Shown here one piece after another: positions 24,402-32,346 of a DNA stretch of 35,524 nt. The notes below the pieces were generated by a model. That model did not search any database, was not told the origin of the DNA, and was given only the letters and a program-made list of their open reading frames with translations. The stretch covers positions 1 through 35,524 of the forward strand of contig SLNF01000250.1 of NCBI GenBank assembly GCA_007133145.1, written 5' to 3'. Position 1 is the first letter of the stretch. Every line of letters starts with the position of its first letter. The translations under genes were made by a program, and so were the position numbers. Source of the DNA: Nitriliruptorales bacterium. GTDB taxonomy: Bacteria; Actinomycetota; Nitriliruptoria; Euzebyales; Egibacteraceae.

Positions 24402-24438
24402 CGCCGCCCTCCCGGTCCCACCGGCCTTGGCCGGGCCC

Positions 24439-24909
24439 TCACCCGATGACCACGAGCTCGGCGCGCGCGAGGACGTGGGGCGCGGCCGCCTTGCGCAGCT
24501 CCTCGCGGGTCGCCCCCGGTGACACTTCGAGCAGCTCCCGGCTGATCGCCGAGATGCGGAAGAAGATGCGGTGCGGGCCGCGCTCCTCACGCGCCTGCGG
24601 ACCGACGTAGCCGACCTCCCCGAACTCGTTGAGCCCCTGCAGCAGCTCGACGGGCCCCTCGAGGACCGCATCGCGCGGCAGCCCCTCGGGCAGTCGGTCG
24701 GTCGTCGGCGGCAGGCCGAACACGACCCAGTGGGTGAGCACCCCCTCGTCGGCGTCGGGGTCCTCGCAGACGAGGACGAGCTCCTCGGTGCCCTCGGGCA
24801 CCCCCTCCCAGGCCAGGGGAGGGGAGAGGTTCTCGCCGTCGCCGCGATAGCGCGACGGCATCTCCTCGTCTGGCGCGAACGCCGGGCTCGTGAGGCGGAG
24901 CTCCGCCAT
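24439..24909 (-). CDS. YbhB/YbcL-type PEBP (Raf kinase inhibitor-like) protein
   Basis: 156 residues. LTSPAFAPDEEMPSRYRGDG, NLSPPLAWEGVPEGTEEL, VLVCEDPDADEG, THWVVFGLPP and HRIFFRISAI follow the bacterial phosphatidylethanolamine-binding protein pattern, with the ligand-pocket segments DPDA and a GPHR-equivalent region. Its role in bacteria is unknown; it binds small anionic ligands in other organisms. No export signal. It lies 56 bases after the aminotransferase and 37 bases before the peptidase start, all on the minus strand. Confidence 0.93.
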   Translation of the reverse strand: MAELRLTSPAFAPDEEMPSRYRGDGENLSPPLAWEGVPEGTEELVLVCEDPDADEGVLTHWVVFGLPPTTDRLPEGLPRDAVLEGPVELLQGLNEFGEVGYVGPQAREERGPHRIFFRISAISRELLEVSPGATREELRKAAAPHVLARAELVVIG

Positions 24910-24965
24910 CTCGTGATCGACCTCCTCGTTGCGGTGACGGTGGCCGGCGGCACCCGCCGGCCGGA

Positions 24966-26171
24966 TCAGGAAAGGGCGTCGGCGATGCGCGCGAGCCCGC
25001 GTTCGATCTCGGCATCGGCGAGGGCGTAGGACACGCGCATCGACCCCGGCGAGCCGAAGCCCTCCCCGGGCACGAGCGCGACGCGGGCCTCCTCGAGGAG
25101 GTAGTCGCAGAGCTCGAGGGAGGAGGTGATCTCCCGCCCGCCGTAGCTCCGGCCGAGCGCGCCCTCGACCGACGGGAAGGTGTAGAACGCGCCCTCGGGC
25201 ATCGGGCAGCTCACCCCGGGGATGGCGCTGAGGCGCTCGTGGGCGAGGTGGCGGCGGCGCTCGTAGGTCGTCCGCATCTCCTCGACGATGTCCTGCGGGC
25301 CGGTGAGGGCGGCGATCGCGGCGTGCTGGGAGACGTTGGCGACGTTCGAGGTCGCGTGGCTCTGCATCTTCGCCATCGCCTGCGTGAGCTCGGCGGGGGC
25401 GATCGTCCAGCCGACCCGCCAGCCGGTCATCGCGTAGGCCTTCGCGACACTGTTGACGACGACACAGCGCTCGGCGATCTCCGGCGCGATCACGGGCATC
25501 GAGGCGTGACGTGCTGGCTCGTAGACGAGTTGCTCGTAGATCTCGTCGGTGACGACCCAGAGCCCCCGCTCGGCGGCCCAGCGGCCGATCGCCGCGATCT
25601 GCTCCGGCGGGTAGACCGCGCCGGTCGGGTTCGAGGGGGAGGTGAAGCACAGGGCCTTGGTCCGGGGCGTGACCGCCGCCTCGAGCTCCTCGAGGGTCAC
25701 CCTCCAGCCGCTCAGCGCCGTCGTCGGCAGGGGGACTGCGCGCCCGCCGGCGAGCGCGACCTGCTCGGGGTAGCTCACCCAGTAGGGCGCGGGCAGCAGG
25801 ACCTCGTCACCGGGGTCGATGAGCGCCTGGAACGCAGCGTAGAGGGCGTGCTTCGCGCCGTTGGTGACGACGACGTCGCCCGCGCTGCAGTCCAGCCCGG
25901 AGACGACCTTCGTGCGCTCGGCGATGGCCTCGCGCAGCGCCGGGAGGCCGGGGGGCGGGGTGTAGCGGTGGTTCGTCGGCTCCGCGCAGGCCCTCTGCGC
26001 CGCCTCGACGACGTGGGGCGGGGAGGCGAAGTCGGGTTCACCGGCACCGAAGCCGATGACGTCCTCGCCGGCGGCGCGCATCTCCTTGGCCTTCGCGGTG
26101 ATCGCCAGGGTCACCGAGGCAGAGAGGCCCTGGACGCGTTGCGACCGGGGGTCGGGGGTGGTCGGGCTCAT
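24966..26171 (-). CDS. Class I PLP-dependent aminotransferase (aspartate aminotransferase type)
   Basis: 401 residues, standard for fold-type I, subgroup I-gamma/beta aspartate aminotransferases. FGAGEPDFASPPHV, NHRYTPPPGLPALREAIA, NGAKHALYAAFQAL, SPSNPTGAVY (Asn181), VTDEIYEQLVY (Asp209, Tyr212), NSVAKAYAMTGWRVGW (PLP Schiff-base Lys244) and the C-terminal GSMRVSYALAD (carboxylate-binding Arg) are visible. It likely transfers amino groups between glutamate and oxaloacetate or prephenate. AGGA before ATG 26171 supports the start. First of three minus-strand genes and divergent from dps. Confidence 0.93.
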   Translation of the reverse strand: MSPTTPDPRSQRVQGLSASVTLAITAKAKEMRAAGEDVIGFGAGEPDFASPPHVVEAAQRACAEPTNHRYTPPPGLPALREAIAERTKVVSGLDCSAGDVVVTNGAKHALYAAFQALIDPGDEVLLPAPYWVSYPEQVALAGGRAVPLPTTALSGWRVTLEELEAAVTPRTKALCFTSPSNPTGAVYPPEQIAAIGRWAAERGLWVVTDEIYEQLVYEPARHASMPVIAPEIAERCVVVNSVAKAYAMTGWRVGWTIAPAELTQAMAKMQSHATSNVANVSQHAAIAALTGPQDIVEEMRTTYERRRHLAHERLSAIPGVSCPMPEGAFYTFPSVEGALGRSYGGREITSSLELCDYLLEEARVALVPGEGFGSPGSMRVSYALADAEIERGLARIADALS

Positions 26172-26268
26172 CGTGTTCCTCGCTTCTCGTCGTTGAGACG
26201 TGCGCCGTCAACGGTGCGGGGGGAGGCGTCGGTCGTCAAGCGGCCGCGCCGCCGGGTTGGTCAGCGTG

Positions 26269-26274
26269 TAGGGT
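26269..26274 (+). promoter_or_regulatory. Candidate -10 box of dps
   Basis: TAGGGT, giving a leader of about 55 bases before ATG 26337. The match is to TAnnnT only; no -35 was seen at the right distance. Confidence 0.35.
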
Positions 26275-26336
26275 GCCGGCTCCCCGGGAAAGGCTCCCCC
26301 ACACCCTCCTGCCAACCTTGACAAGGAGTGCCCCGC

Positions 26337-26813
26337 ATGGACCGCTACACCGTGCCCGGCCTCGATGAGGCGACCGCCGACAAGATCATCGAGATGCTGC
26401 AGCAGCGACTCAACGCCACGATCGACCTTCAGCTTACGCTCAAGCACGTGCATTGGAACGTCGTCGGAGCGAACTTCATTGGCGTGCACGAGATGCTCGA
26501 CCCGTGGGTCGCCGACGTGCAGCTCATGACCGACGACATCGCCGAGCGCATCGCCACGCTCGGAGGCGAGCCGATGGGCACGCCCGGCTACGTCGCGGGC
26601 CACCGGACCTGGGACGACTACAAGCTGGGCAAGGCCAACGTGCCCGACCACCTCGCGGCGCTCGACCGCGTCTACGACGGGGTGATCGGGGACCACCGCA
26701 AGGTCGCCGCCGCGCTCGACGACCTCGACCTCGTCTCCCAGGACATGATCCTCACCCAGCTCGAGAAGCTCGAGATGCAGCAGTGGTTCGTCCGCGCCCA
26801 CCTCGAGCGCTGA
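26337..26813 (+). CDS. dps: Dps family DNA-binding ferritin-like protein
   Basis: 158 residues. Ferroxidase ligands shared between subunits are present: His39 (LKHVHWNVVG), His51 and Asp55 (GVHEMLDPWV) and the acidic DDIAERIATLGG that follows. The protein should form a dodecamer that oxidises and stores iron with hydrogen peroxide, protecting DNA. The N-terminus is short and has no Lys-rich DNA-binding tail. AAGGAG nine bases upstream picks ATG 26337 over an in-frame GTG three codons earlier that would touch the ribosome site. Faces serB with a hairpin between them. Confidence 0.95.
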   Translation: MDRYTVPGLDEATADKIIEMLQQRLNATIDLQLTLKHVHWNVVGANFIGVHEMLDPWVADVQLMTDDIAERIATLGGEPMGTPGYVAGHRTWDDYKLGKANVPDHLAALDRVYDGVIGDHRKVAAALDDLDLVSQDMILTQLEKLEMQQWFVRAHLER

Positions 26814-26837
26814 GCTGACCGCGGGCGACGCGCAGGC

Positions 26838-26864
26838 GTGAGGTCCGCGTCGGTCGGGCCTCAC
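26838..26864. terminator. Hairpin between convergent dps and serB
   Basis: GTGAGGTCC (26838-26846) pairs with GGGCCTCAC (26856-26864), nine pairs with one G-U on one strand, 9-base loop. The right arm includes the serB stop codon. Probably terminates dps and, less surely, serB. Confidence 0.45.
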
Positions 26865-28081
26865 CCGTGGCTCCGCGCGGCTGCGGTATCAACGAGCGCC
26901 GGGTCCTCGGCGTCGGCGGCCTCGATCTCCTCCCGGGTGATGCCTAGGAGGAAGAGGATCGCGTCGAGGTAGGGGACGCTCACGGCGGTATCGGCGGCCT
27001 GCCGTACGACCGCCTTGGCGTTGAAGGCGATCCCGAGCCCCGCGCGGCCGAGCATGTCGAGGTCGTTGGCGCCATCGCCGACCGCGACGGTCTGGCTGAT
27101 CGGCACCCCGGCCTCTGCGGCGAAGCGCTCGAGCGCGTCGCCCTTGGCCTCGCGGTCGACGATCGGGCCGACGAGACGGCCGGTGAGCCGGCCGTCGACG
27201 ACCTCGAGGGTGTTCGCCTCGGCAAAGTCGAGGCCGAGTTCGTCGCGCAGGTGGTCGGTGATCTGCGTGAAGCCGCCCGAGACGATCGCGAGCACGAAGC
27301 CGAGCCGACGCAGGGTGCGCACGAGCGTGCTCGCCCCCGGTGTGAGCTCGAGACGGTCGCGGACGTGCTCGACGGTCTCGACCGGCAGCCCCTCGAGCAG
27401 CGCGACACGCTCGCGCAGCGACGCCTCGAAGTCGAGCTCGCCGGCCATCGCCCGCGCGGTGATGGCCTCGACGGCCTCCCGCGCCCCCGCGTGCTCGGCG
27501 AGATGCTCGATGACCTCCCCCTGGATGAGCGTCGAGTCGACGTCCATGACGATGAGGCGCTTCGCGCGCCGGTAGATCGTCGCGCGCTGCACCGCGACGT
27601 CGATGTGCTGCTCGGCGGCGGTCTGGGCCAGGGCCGCGCGGAGCTGCTCGGGGTCGCCCCCGGCGACGAGCAACTCGAAGCTCATGATCGGGTACCGAGA
27701 GAGGCGCACGATGCGGTCGATGTTCGCGCCACACTCGGCGATTGCGGTCGCGCACGCCGCGATCGCCCTCGCGGGCAGCGGCTGGCCGAGCACGACGACG
27801 GCATGGCGCACCGTCGGCGCCTGCGGTCGCCGGGCGGCCATCGTCTGGCACTCGATGTCGACGCCGACGCGCTCAGCGGTGGCGTGGAGCTCGCGGCGCG
27901 TGGCCTCCTCGTCCTCCCCGCAGGAGATGAGGATCCCGAGGATGAGGCGGTCGCGCAGCACGACCTGCTCCATGTCGAGGATGCGGGCGCCCCGCTCGTC
28001 GAGGGTCGTGCACAGCGCGGAGGTGATCCCCGGCCGATCCCGCCCGGTGATCGTCACGAGCAGGGCCGTCGCGTCGTCCAT
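26861..28081 (-). CDS. serB: Phosphoserine phosphatase with two N-terminal ACT domains
   Basis: 406 residues. Two ACT domains (about 5-80, starting LLVTITGRDRPGITSAL, and 93-165) precede a HAD domain with nucleophile Asp180 and Asp182 (VMDVDSTLI), AIVSGGFTQITDHL (motif II Ser) and VAVGDGANDLDMLGRAGLGI (motif IV). It catalyses the last step of serine synthesis. The two-ACT architecture is that of mycobacterial SerB2, where the ACT domains bind serine and regulate the enzyme. ATG 28081 has TAGGCT seven bases upstream and no Shine-Dalgarno, so it is likely leaderless. Confidence 0.95.
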   Translation of the reverse strand: MDDATALLVTITGRDRPGITSALCTTLDERGARILDMEQVVLRDRLILGILISCGEDEEATRRELHATAERVGVDIECQTMAARRPQAPTVRHAVVVLGQPLPARAIAACATAIAECGANIDRIVRLSRYPIMSFELLVAGGDPEQLRAALAQTAAEQHIDVAVQRATIYRRAKRLIVMDVDSTLIQGEVIEHLAEHAGAREAVEAITARAMAGELDFEASLRERVALLEGLPVETVEHVRDRLELTPGASTLVRTLRRLGFVLAIVSGGFTQITDHLRDELGLDFAEANTLEVVDGRLTGRLVGPIVDREAKGDALERFAAEAGVPISQTVAVGDGANDLDMLGRAGLGIAFNAKAVVRQAADTAVSVPYLDAILFLLGITREEIEAADAEDPALVDTAAARSHG

Positions 28082-28088
28082 GGCGCGC

Positions 28089-28094
28089 AGCCTA
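28089..28094 (-). promoter_or_regulatory. -10 box of serB
   Basis: TAGGCT on the minus strand, seven bases before ATG 28081; leaderless start implied. Confidence 0.5.
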
Positions 28095-28135
28095 GCCGAG
28101 CGCGCCCCCTTCGCCGAGCCGACCCCTGCACCGTA

Positions 28136-28141
28136 TAGCCT
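28136..28141 (+). promoter_or_regulatory. -10 box of the unknown gene at 28149
   Basis: TAGCCT, seven bases before ATG 28149, the same hexamer and spacing as at popT. A TTCGCC at 28111-28116 is a weak candidate -35. Confidence 0.5.
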
Positions 28142-28148
28142 GCGTCGC

Positions 28149-28655
28149 ATGCACGATGCCGAGGACCTGCCGAAGCCCCGCGAGCTGCTCGCCGCACGCG
28201 ATGCCGCGGCGACGCTCTTCGCCACGCTGCAACGTTGGTTCGCCGTCCCCGCCGCGGTGACGATCGATCTGCGCACCGTCGACTCCGCGGTCGAGGAGCT
28301 CGGGGACCCGCAGTACGTCATGGCCATGGCGATGCGCAAGCTCCAGGCGCTGCATCTGCTCACGACGCCGGGGGTGCGCACGACGACCGACGTCGTGCTC
28401 ACCGTCATCCAGGACCTCGAGCGGGCGCTCATGCAGGCCCCGGGGATGCACCTGCGCCACGCGGCGGCGGAGACCGACTGGGACGCCGCGCTCGCCGAGC
28501 TCGACGACAGGGACGGCGCAGAGCTCGGTGCCCCTGCCGGGGACACGCAGGCCGCCGACGACATCGACGCCTTCCGGGCGGCGCACGCCATGCTCCACGA
28601 GGCCGCGCGCGCGGTGCTGCGGGCCTCAGACGGGGAGATCCGGCGCCTCGTCTGA
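28149..28655 (+). CDS. Hypothetical protein, mostly helical
   Basis: 168 residues; I do not recognise the family. The sequence is acidic and looks all-helical and soluble: DLPKPRELLAARDAAATLFA, then TIDLRTVDSAVEELGDPQYV, MAMAMRKLQALHLL and a C-terminal helix DAFRAAHAMLHEAARAVLRA. The middle (about 120-140) is Asp/Gly/Ala-rich and probably disordered. No Cys pairs, signal peptide or membrane segment. A -10 box seven bases before the ATG and the codon use support a real, leaderless gene. Its last 30 bases overlap the 3' end of the dehydratase gene on the opposite strand. Confidence 0.75.
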   Translation: MHDAEDLPKPRELLAARDAAATLFATLQRWFAVPAAVTIDLRTVDSAVEELGDPQYVMAMAMRKLQALHLLTTPGVRTTTDVVLTVIQDLERALMQAPGMHLRHAAAETDWDAALAELDDRDGAELGAPAGDTQAADDIDAFRAAHAMLHEAARAVLRASDGEIRRLV

Positions 28656-29636
28656 GCCGGCGGGGGCCTCGGCGTTCGCCGAGAGCGCCGTGAGCAGCCC
28701 GGTGAAGCGGTCGAGGTCGATGTTGCCCCCCGACAGCGTGACCCCCACGCGGGCGCCGCTGACGTCGACGGCGCCGGCGAGCAGCGCGGCGAGGGCCGAG
28801 GCACCGCTGGGTTCGAGCACGAGCTTGAGCTCGCGGGCCGCGAAGGCCATCGCCGTGACGATCTCGCCGTCGGTGACGGTGACGACCTCGCAGCGGTGGG
28901 CCTGCAGCAACGGAAAGGTCAGCTCCCCGGGGCTGGTGACCTGCTGTCCGTCGGCGATCGTGTGCGGCACCGGGATCGTGACGCGGTGTCCGGCGGCGAG
29001 GGAGCGTCGGACGTCGTCACCGGCGGCCGGCTCGACGCCGACGATCCTCGCCGCCGGGCTCCTCGCGTGCGCGGCGATCGCGCACCCGGCGGCAAGGCCG
29101 CCGCCGCCGACGCAGACGATGAGGACGTCGAGGGGCCCGGCCTGCTCCCAGAGCTCCGCGGCGACGGTGCCCTGCCCGGCGATGACCGCGGGGTGGTCGA
29201 AGGGCGGTACGAGGACGCGTCCCTCGCGTTCGGCGAGGTCGGCGGCGATGGCGGCGCGGTCCTCGCGGTAGCGGTCGTACCCGACGATGCGCCCGCCGGC
29301 CTCCCGCGTCGCGGCCACCTTGCCTGCGGGGGCGTCGTGGGGCATGACGATGACCGCGGAGGTGCCGAGCCGCGCGGCGGCCTCGGCCAGCGCCCCGGCG
29401 TGGTTGCCCGAGGAGTACGTCACCACCCCGGCGCGGCGTTCGTCGTCGGTGAGACTCGCCACGGCGTGGTAGGCCCCGCGGAACTTGAACGAGCCGGTGT
29501 GCTGGAGGCTCTCGGCCTTCAGCGCGACCCGGGCCCCGGTCGCGGCGTCGAGCGCGTCCGAGGACAGCGCCGGGGTGCGGCGCGCCACCCCGGCGAGGGT
29601 GGCCTCGGCACGGGCCACGTCGTCGGCATCGACCAT
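28626..29636 (-). CDS. Threonine/serine dehydratase (fold-type II PLP enzyme)
   Basis: 336 residues. QHTGSFKFRGAYHAVASL contains the PLP Lys (SFKFRGA), YSSGNHAGALAEAA the substrate loop, VCVGGGGLAAGCAI the glycine-rich phosphate-binding loop, and ALLAGAVDVSGARVGVTLSGGN the C-terminal Ser/Gly segment near the pyridine nitrogen. There is no C-terminal ACT-like regulatory domain, so this is the short catabolic type (or a serine racemase-like enzyme) rather than feedback-controlled biosynthetic IlvA. ATG 29636 has TAGCGT six bases upstream. Its end overlaps the unknown plus-strand gene by 30 bases. Confidence 0.92.
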   Translation of the reverse strand: MVDADDVARAEATLAGVARRTPALSSDALDAATGARVALKAESLQHTGSFKFRGAYHAVASLTDDERRAGVVTYSSGNHAGALAEAAARLGTSAVIVMPHDAPAGKVAATREAGGRIVGYDRYREDRAAIAADLAEREGRVLVPPFDHPAVIAGQGTVAAELWEQAGPLDVLIVCVGGGGLAAGCAIAAHARSPAARIVGVEPAAGDDVRRSLAAGHRVTIPVPHTIADGQQVTSPGELTFPLLQAHRCEVVTVTDGEIVTAMAFAARELKLVLEPSGASALAALLAGAVDVSGARVGVTLSGGNIDLDRFTGLLTALSANAEAPAGSDEAPDLPV

Positions 29637-29642
29637 GGCCCC

Positions 29643-29648
29643 ACGCTA
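29643..29648 (-). promoter_or_regulatory. -10 box of the dehydratase gene
   Basis: TAGCGT on the minus strand, six bases before ATG 29636; leaderless start implied. Confidence 0.45.
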
Positions 29649-29734
29649 GCGGGCCCCGAGGCCTCGCAGGCGCCTGTGCCGGTTGGACGAGCCGGGGGGC
29701 CCGGCGCCGTGTGGAGCCTGGCACTCTGGCTCCC

Positions 29735-30913
29735 GTGAACCTCCTCGACGCCATCCTCCTCGTCGTGCTCCTCGTGACCGCCGTCCGCGGCTTCCGTCGC
29801 GGCGCGCTCGTCCAGCTCGGCTCGCTGCTCGGCGCGGTGGCCGGCCTCGTCGCCGGCTTCGCCCTGGGACCGGCGGTGGCAGGCTGGGTGATCGGCGAGC
29901 CGGGCCCCGCGCTCGCGCTCGTGACGATCGGGGTCGTGCTCGCCGGGCTCATCGCCGGGCAGGCCCTCGGCGTGTGGCTCGGAGCCTCGCTCGGGCGTGG
30001 GCTCGCGGGTGCCGGCGGTCGTCCCCTCGACCAGGTCGGTGGCCTCGTCGTCAGCGTCGTGACCCTCGTGCTCGCCGTGTGGGTGCTCACGAGCATCCTC
30101 GCGCAGGGTCCCTCGGCGTGGCTTGCCCAGCAGATCACGCAGTCCCGCGCGACGAGCGAGATCGCCAGCCTCCTGCCGCCGCCGCCCGACCTCGTCGGCC
30201 GGGTCGGGGCCTACCTCGACCAGCAGGGCTTCCCGCAGGCCGTTGCCGGGCTCGGTGCCGGGGTGGCGCCGCCGGTCGACCCGCCCGACGAAGGCGCGGT
30301 CGAGGCCGCGGTCGCCGCCGCCGCGGACGGTGCGGTGCGGGTGCGGGCGAGCGGCTGCGACGCCTCGTCCTTCGGCAGCGGCTTCGTCGTCGCCGAGGGC
30401 TTCGTCGTCACCAACGCCCACGTGGTCGCCGGTGCCGACGAGGTGCTCGTCGACGACCGTGGCGGGGCCCGCGAGGCCGACATCGTGCACCTCGACGTCG
30501 ATCGCGACCTCGCGGTGCTCCGTGCCGAGGGGCTCGTCGCGACGACGCTGGGCTGGGCCGAGGAGGCGCCCGGGCGGGGGGAGACCGTGGCGATCCTCGG
30601 CTACCCGGGAGGCGGGGAGGCGCTCGTGCCCAAGAGCGCGTCGGTGCGCTCGCTCGCGCCGGCGGTCGGGCGCGACATCTACGGCCGCGGGCGCGTCGAC
30701 CGGCAGGTGCTCACGCTCTCGGCCAGCGTCGAGCAGGGCGACTCGGGTGCCGCGCTCGTCACCCCCGGCGGTGCGGTTGGCGGCGTGGTCTTCGCCTCCT
30801 CGGCGGGCCAGGCCGGCGTCGGCTACGCCCTCAGCGTCGGGGAGGTCCGCGACGTCGTCACCGAGGCGGTCGCGCGCGACACCCCGGTGGGCAGCGGTGC
30901 CTGCCGCTTCTGA
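29735..30913 (+). CDS. marP: MarP-like membrane serine protease (CvpA domain plus chymotrypsin-like protease)
   Basis: 392 residues. Residues 1-135 form a four-helix CvpA-like membrane domain (NLLDAILLVVLLVTAVRGFR). The periplasmic trypsin-like domain has His229 (VTNAHVVAG), Asp258 (LDVDRDLAVL) and Ser337 (EQGDSGAAL). Cys208 and Cys390 can form the disulfide that activates Mycobacterium tuberculosis MarP (Rv3671c). As I recall that protein's residues (Cys214, His235, Asp264, Ser343, Cys395), the Cys-His, His-Asp and Asp-Ser spacings (21, 29, 79) are identical. The protein is needed there for acid resistance and cleaves the peptidoglycan hydrolase RipA. GTG 29735 gives the family N-terminus; no Shine-Dalgarno, and CACTCT lies seven bases upstream. 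Confidence 0.94.
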   Translation: MNLLDAILLVVLLVTAVRGFRRGALVQLGSLLGAVAGLVAGFALGPAVAGWVIGEPGPALALVTIGVVLAGLIAGQALGVWLGASLGRGLAGAGGRPLDQVGGLVVSVVTLVLAVWVLTSILAQGPSAWLAQQITQSRATSEIASLLPPPPDLVGRVGAYLDQQGFPQAVAGLGAGVAPPVDPPDEGAVEAAVAAAADGAVRVRASGCDASSFGSGFVVAEGFVVTNAHVVAGADEVLVDDRGGAREADIVHLDVDRDLAVLRAEGLVATTLGWAEEAPGRGETVAILGYPGGGEALVPKSASVRSLAPAVGRDIYGRGRVDRQVLTLSASVEQGDSGAALVTPGGAVGGVVFASSAGQAGVGYALSVGEVRDVVTEAVARDTPVGSGACRF

Positions 30914-30920
30914 GCGCTCA
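30911..30920. other. Palindrome holding both stop codons of convergent genes
   Basis: TGAGCGCTCA is a perfect 10-base palindrome. Its left TGA ends the protease gene and, on the other strand, its right TGA ends the DAHP synthase gene, leaving four bases between the stops. No separate terminator fits in the gap. Confidence 0.8.
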
Positions 30921-32279
30921 CGCCCCGCGCAGCATCTCGGCGACCTGGAAGGCGAGCTCGAGTGATTGGCGGTTGTTCAGGCGCGGGTCGCACGCGGTCT
31001 CGTAGCGTTGGCCGAGGTGGCTGTCGACGATCTCCTGGGCCCCGCCGAGGCACTCGGTGACGTCCTCGCCGGTGAGCTCGATGTGGATGCCGCCGGGAAC
31101 GGTGCCCTCCTCGGCGTGCACGGCGAAGAACGTGCGGATCTCGCTGAGGACCTCGGTGAAGTGCCGGGTCTTCGTGCCGCCGTTGACGGTGTAGGTGTTG
31201 CCGTGCATCGGGTCGCAGGACCACACGACCGGCAGGCCGAGGTCGCGCACCCCGCGGACGATGGCGGGCAGCCGCTCGGGCGCCCGCCCGGCGCCCATCC
31301 GGGTGATGAGCGTGAGCTTGCCAGGCACGCCGTCGGGGTTGAGGCGCTTGGCGAGCTCGGCGACGTCCTCGGGCTCGGTGTCGGGGCCGATCTTGACGCC
31401 GACGGGGTTGCCGACCCCGGAGAGGAAGTGCACATGGGCGCCGTCGACGTCGCGGGTGCGCTCGCCGACCCAGAGCATGTGCGCCGAGCAGTCGTAGTAC
31501 GACCCGGTGAGGGAGTCCCGTCGGGTCAGCGCCTCCTCGTAGCCGAGCAGCAGCGCCTCGTGGGAGGTCCAGAAGTCGACGGTGTGGAACGTCGGGTCGG
31601 TGTCGACGGCGACACCGCAGGCGCGGAGGAAGGCGAGCGCACGGGTGATCTCATCGGCGAGCGCGGCGTAGCGCTGGCCCTGGGCGCTCTCGGCGACGAA
31701 CTCGCGGTTCCACTGGTGGACGCGCTCGAGGTCGGCGAACCCGCCCCGCGTGAACGCGCGCAGGAGGTTCAGCGTGGCGGCGGACTGGTGGTAGGCGCGC
31801 ACGAGCCTCGAGGGGTCGGGCACCCGCGCCTCGGCGTCGAAGGCGAGGCCGTTGACGGCGTCGCCGCGGTAGACCGGCAGCGTGACCCCGCCGACGGTCT
31901 CCTCGGGCTTCGAGCGCGGCTTCGCGAGCTGTCCGGCGATGCGGCCGACCTTGACGACGGGCAGCTGCGCGCCGTAGGTCAGCACGACGGCCATCTGCAG
32001 GAGGACCTTGAGCTTGTCGCGGATGCTGTCGGCGGAGAAGGCCGCGAAGGTCTCGGCGCAGTCACCGCCCTGCAGGAGGAAGGCCTCTCCGGCGGCGACC
32101 TTCGCGAGTTGGTCCTGCAACGCGCGGGCCTCGCCGGCGAAGACGAGGGGGGGCTGGGAGCGGAGCTCGGCGAGGGCGGCCTCGAGGGCGTCGGCGTCGG
32201 GCCAGTCGGGCTGCTGGGCCGCGGTGCGCTCGCGCCAGGCGTCGGGCGTCCAGGCCGAGGTGGGGACGGAGGAGCTCAT
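30918..32279 (-). CDS. Class II 3-deoxy-7-phosphoheptulonate (DAHP) synthase
   Basis: 453 residues, the class II (plant/mycobacterial, AroG/AroA-II) length. FLLQGGDCAETF, KVGRIAGQLAKPRS (phosphate and PEP contact Arg), PVYRGDAVNG, YYDCSAHMLWVGERTR, GVKIGPDTEPED, ITRMGAG, VVWSCDPMHGNTY and CDPRLNNRQSLELAF are family landmarks, including the metal ligands Cys (GGDC), His (MHGN), Glu and Asp. It condenses erythrose 4-phosphate and PEP, the first step of the shikimate pathway. The short N-terminal extension is like mycobacterial AroG, which uses it for aromatic amino acid feedback. It follows the unknown gene at 32347 by 67 bases on the same strand. Confidence 0.96.
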   Translation of the reverse strand: MSSSVPTSAWTPDAWRERTAAQQPDWPDADALEAALAELRSQPPLVFAGEARALQDQLAKVAAGEAFLLQGGDCAETFAAFSADSIRDKLKVLLQMAVVLTYGAQLPVVKVGRIAGQLAKPRSKPEETVGGVTLPVYRGDAVNGLAFDAEARVPDPSRLVRAYHQSAATLNLLRAFTRGGFADLERVHQWNREFVAESAQGQRYAALADEITRALAFLRACGVAVDTDPTFHTVDFWTSHEALLLGYEEALTRRDSLTGSYYDCSAHMLWVGERTRDVDGAHVHFLSGVGNPVGVKIGPDTEPEDVAELAKRLNPDGVPGKLTLITRMGAGRAPERLPAIVRGVRDLGLPVVWSCDPMHGNTYTVNGGTKTRHFTEVLSEIRTFFAVHAEEGTVPGGIHIELTGEDVTECLGGAQEIVDSHLGQRYETACDPRLNNRQSLELAFQVAEMLRGA

Positions 32280-32346
32280 GGACGTATCGTCGCTCGCCGT
32301 GGCCGCCAGCGCAATCGGGATGCCCCCCGTCTGCGGCGTGGCGTGC

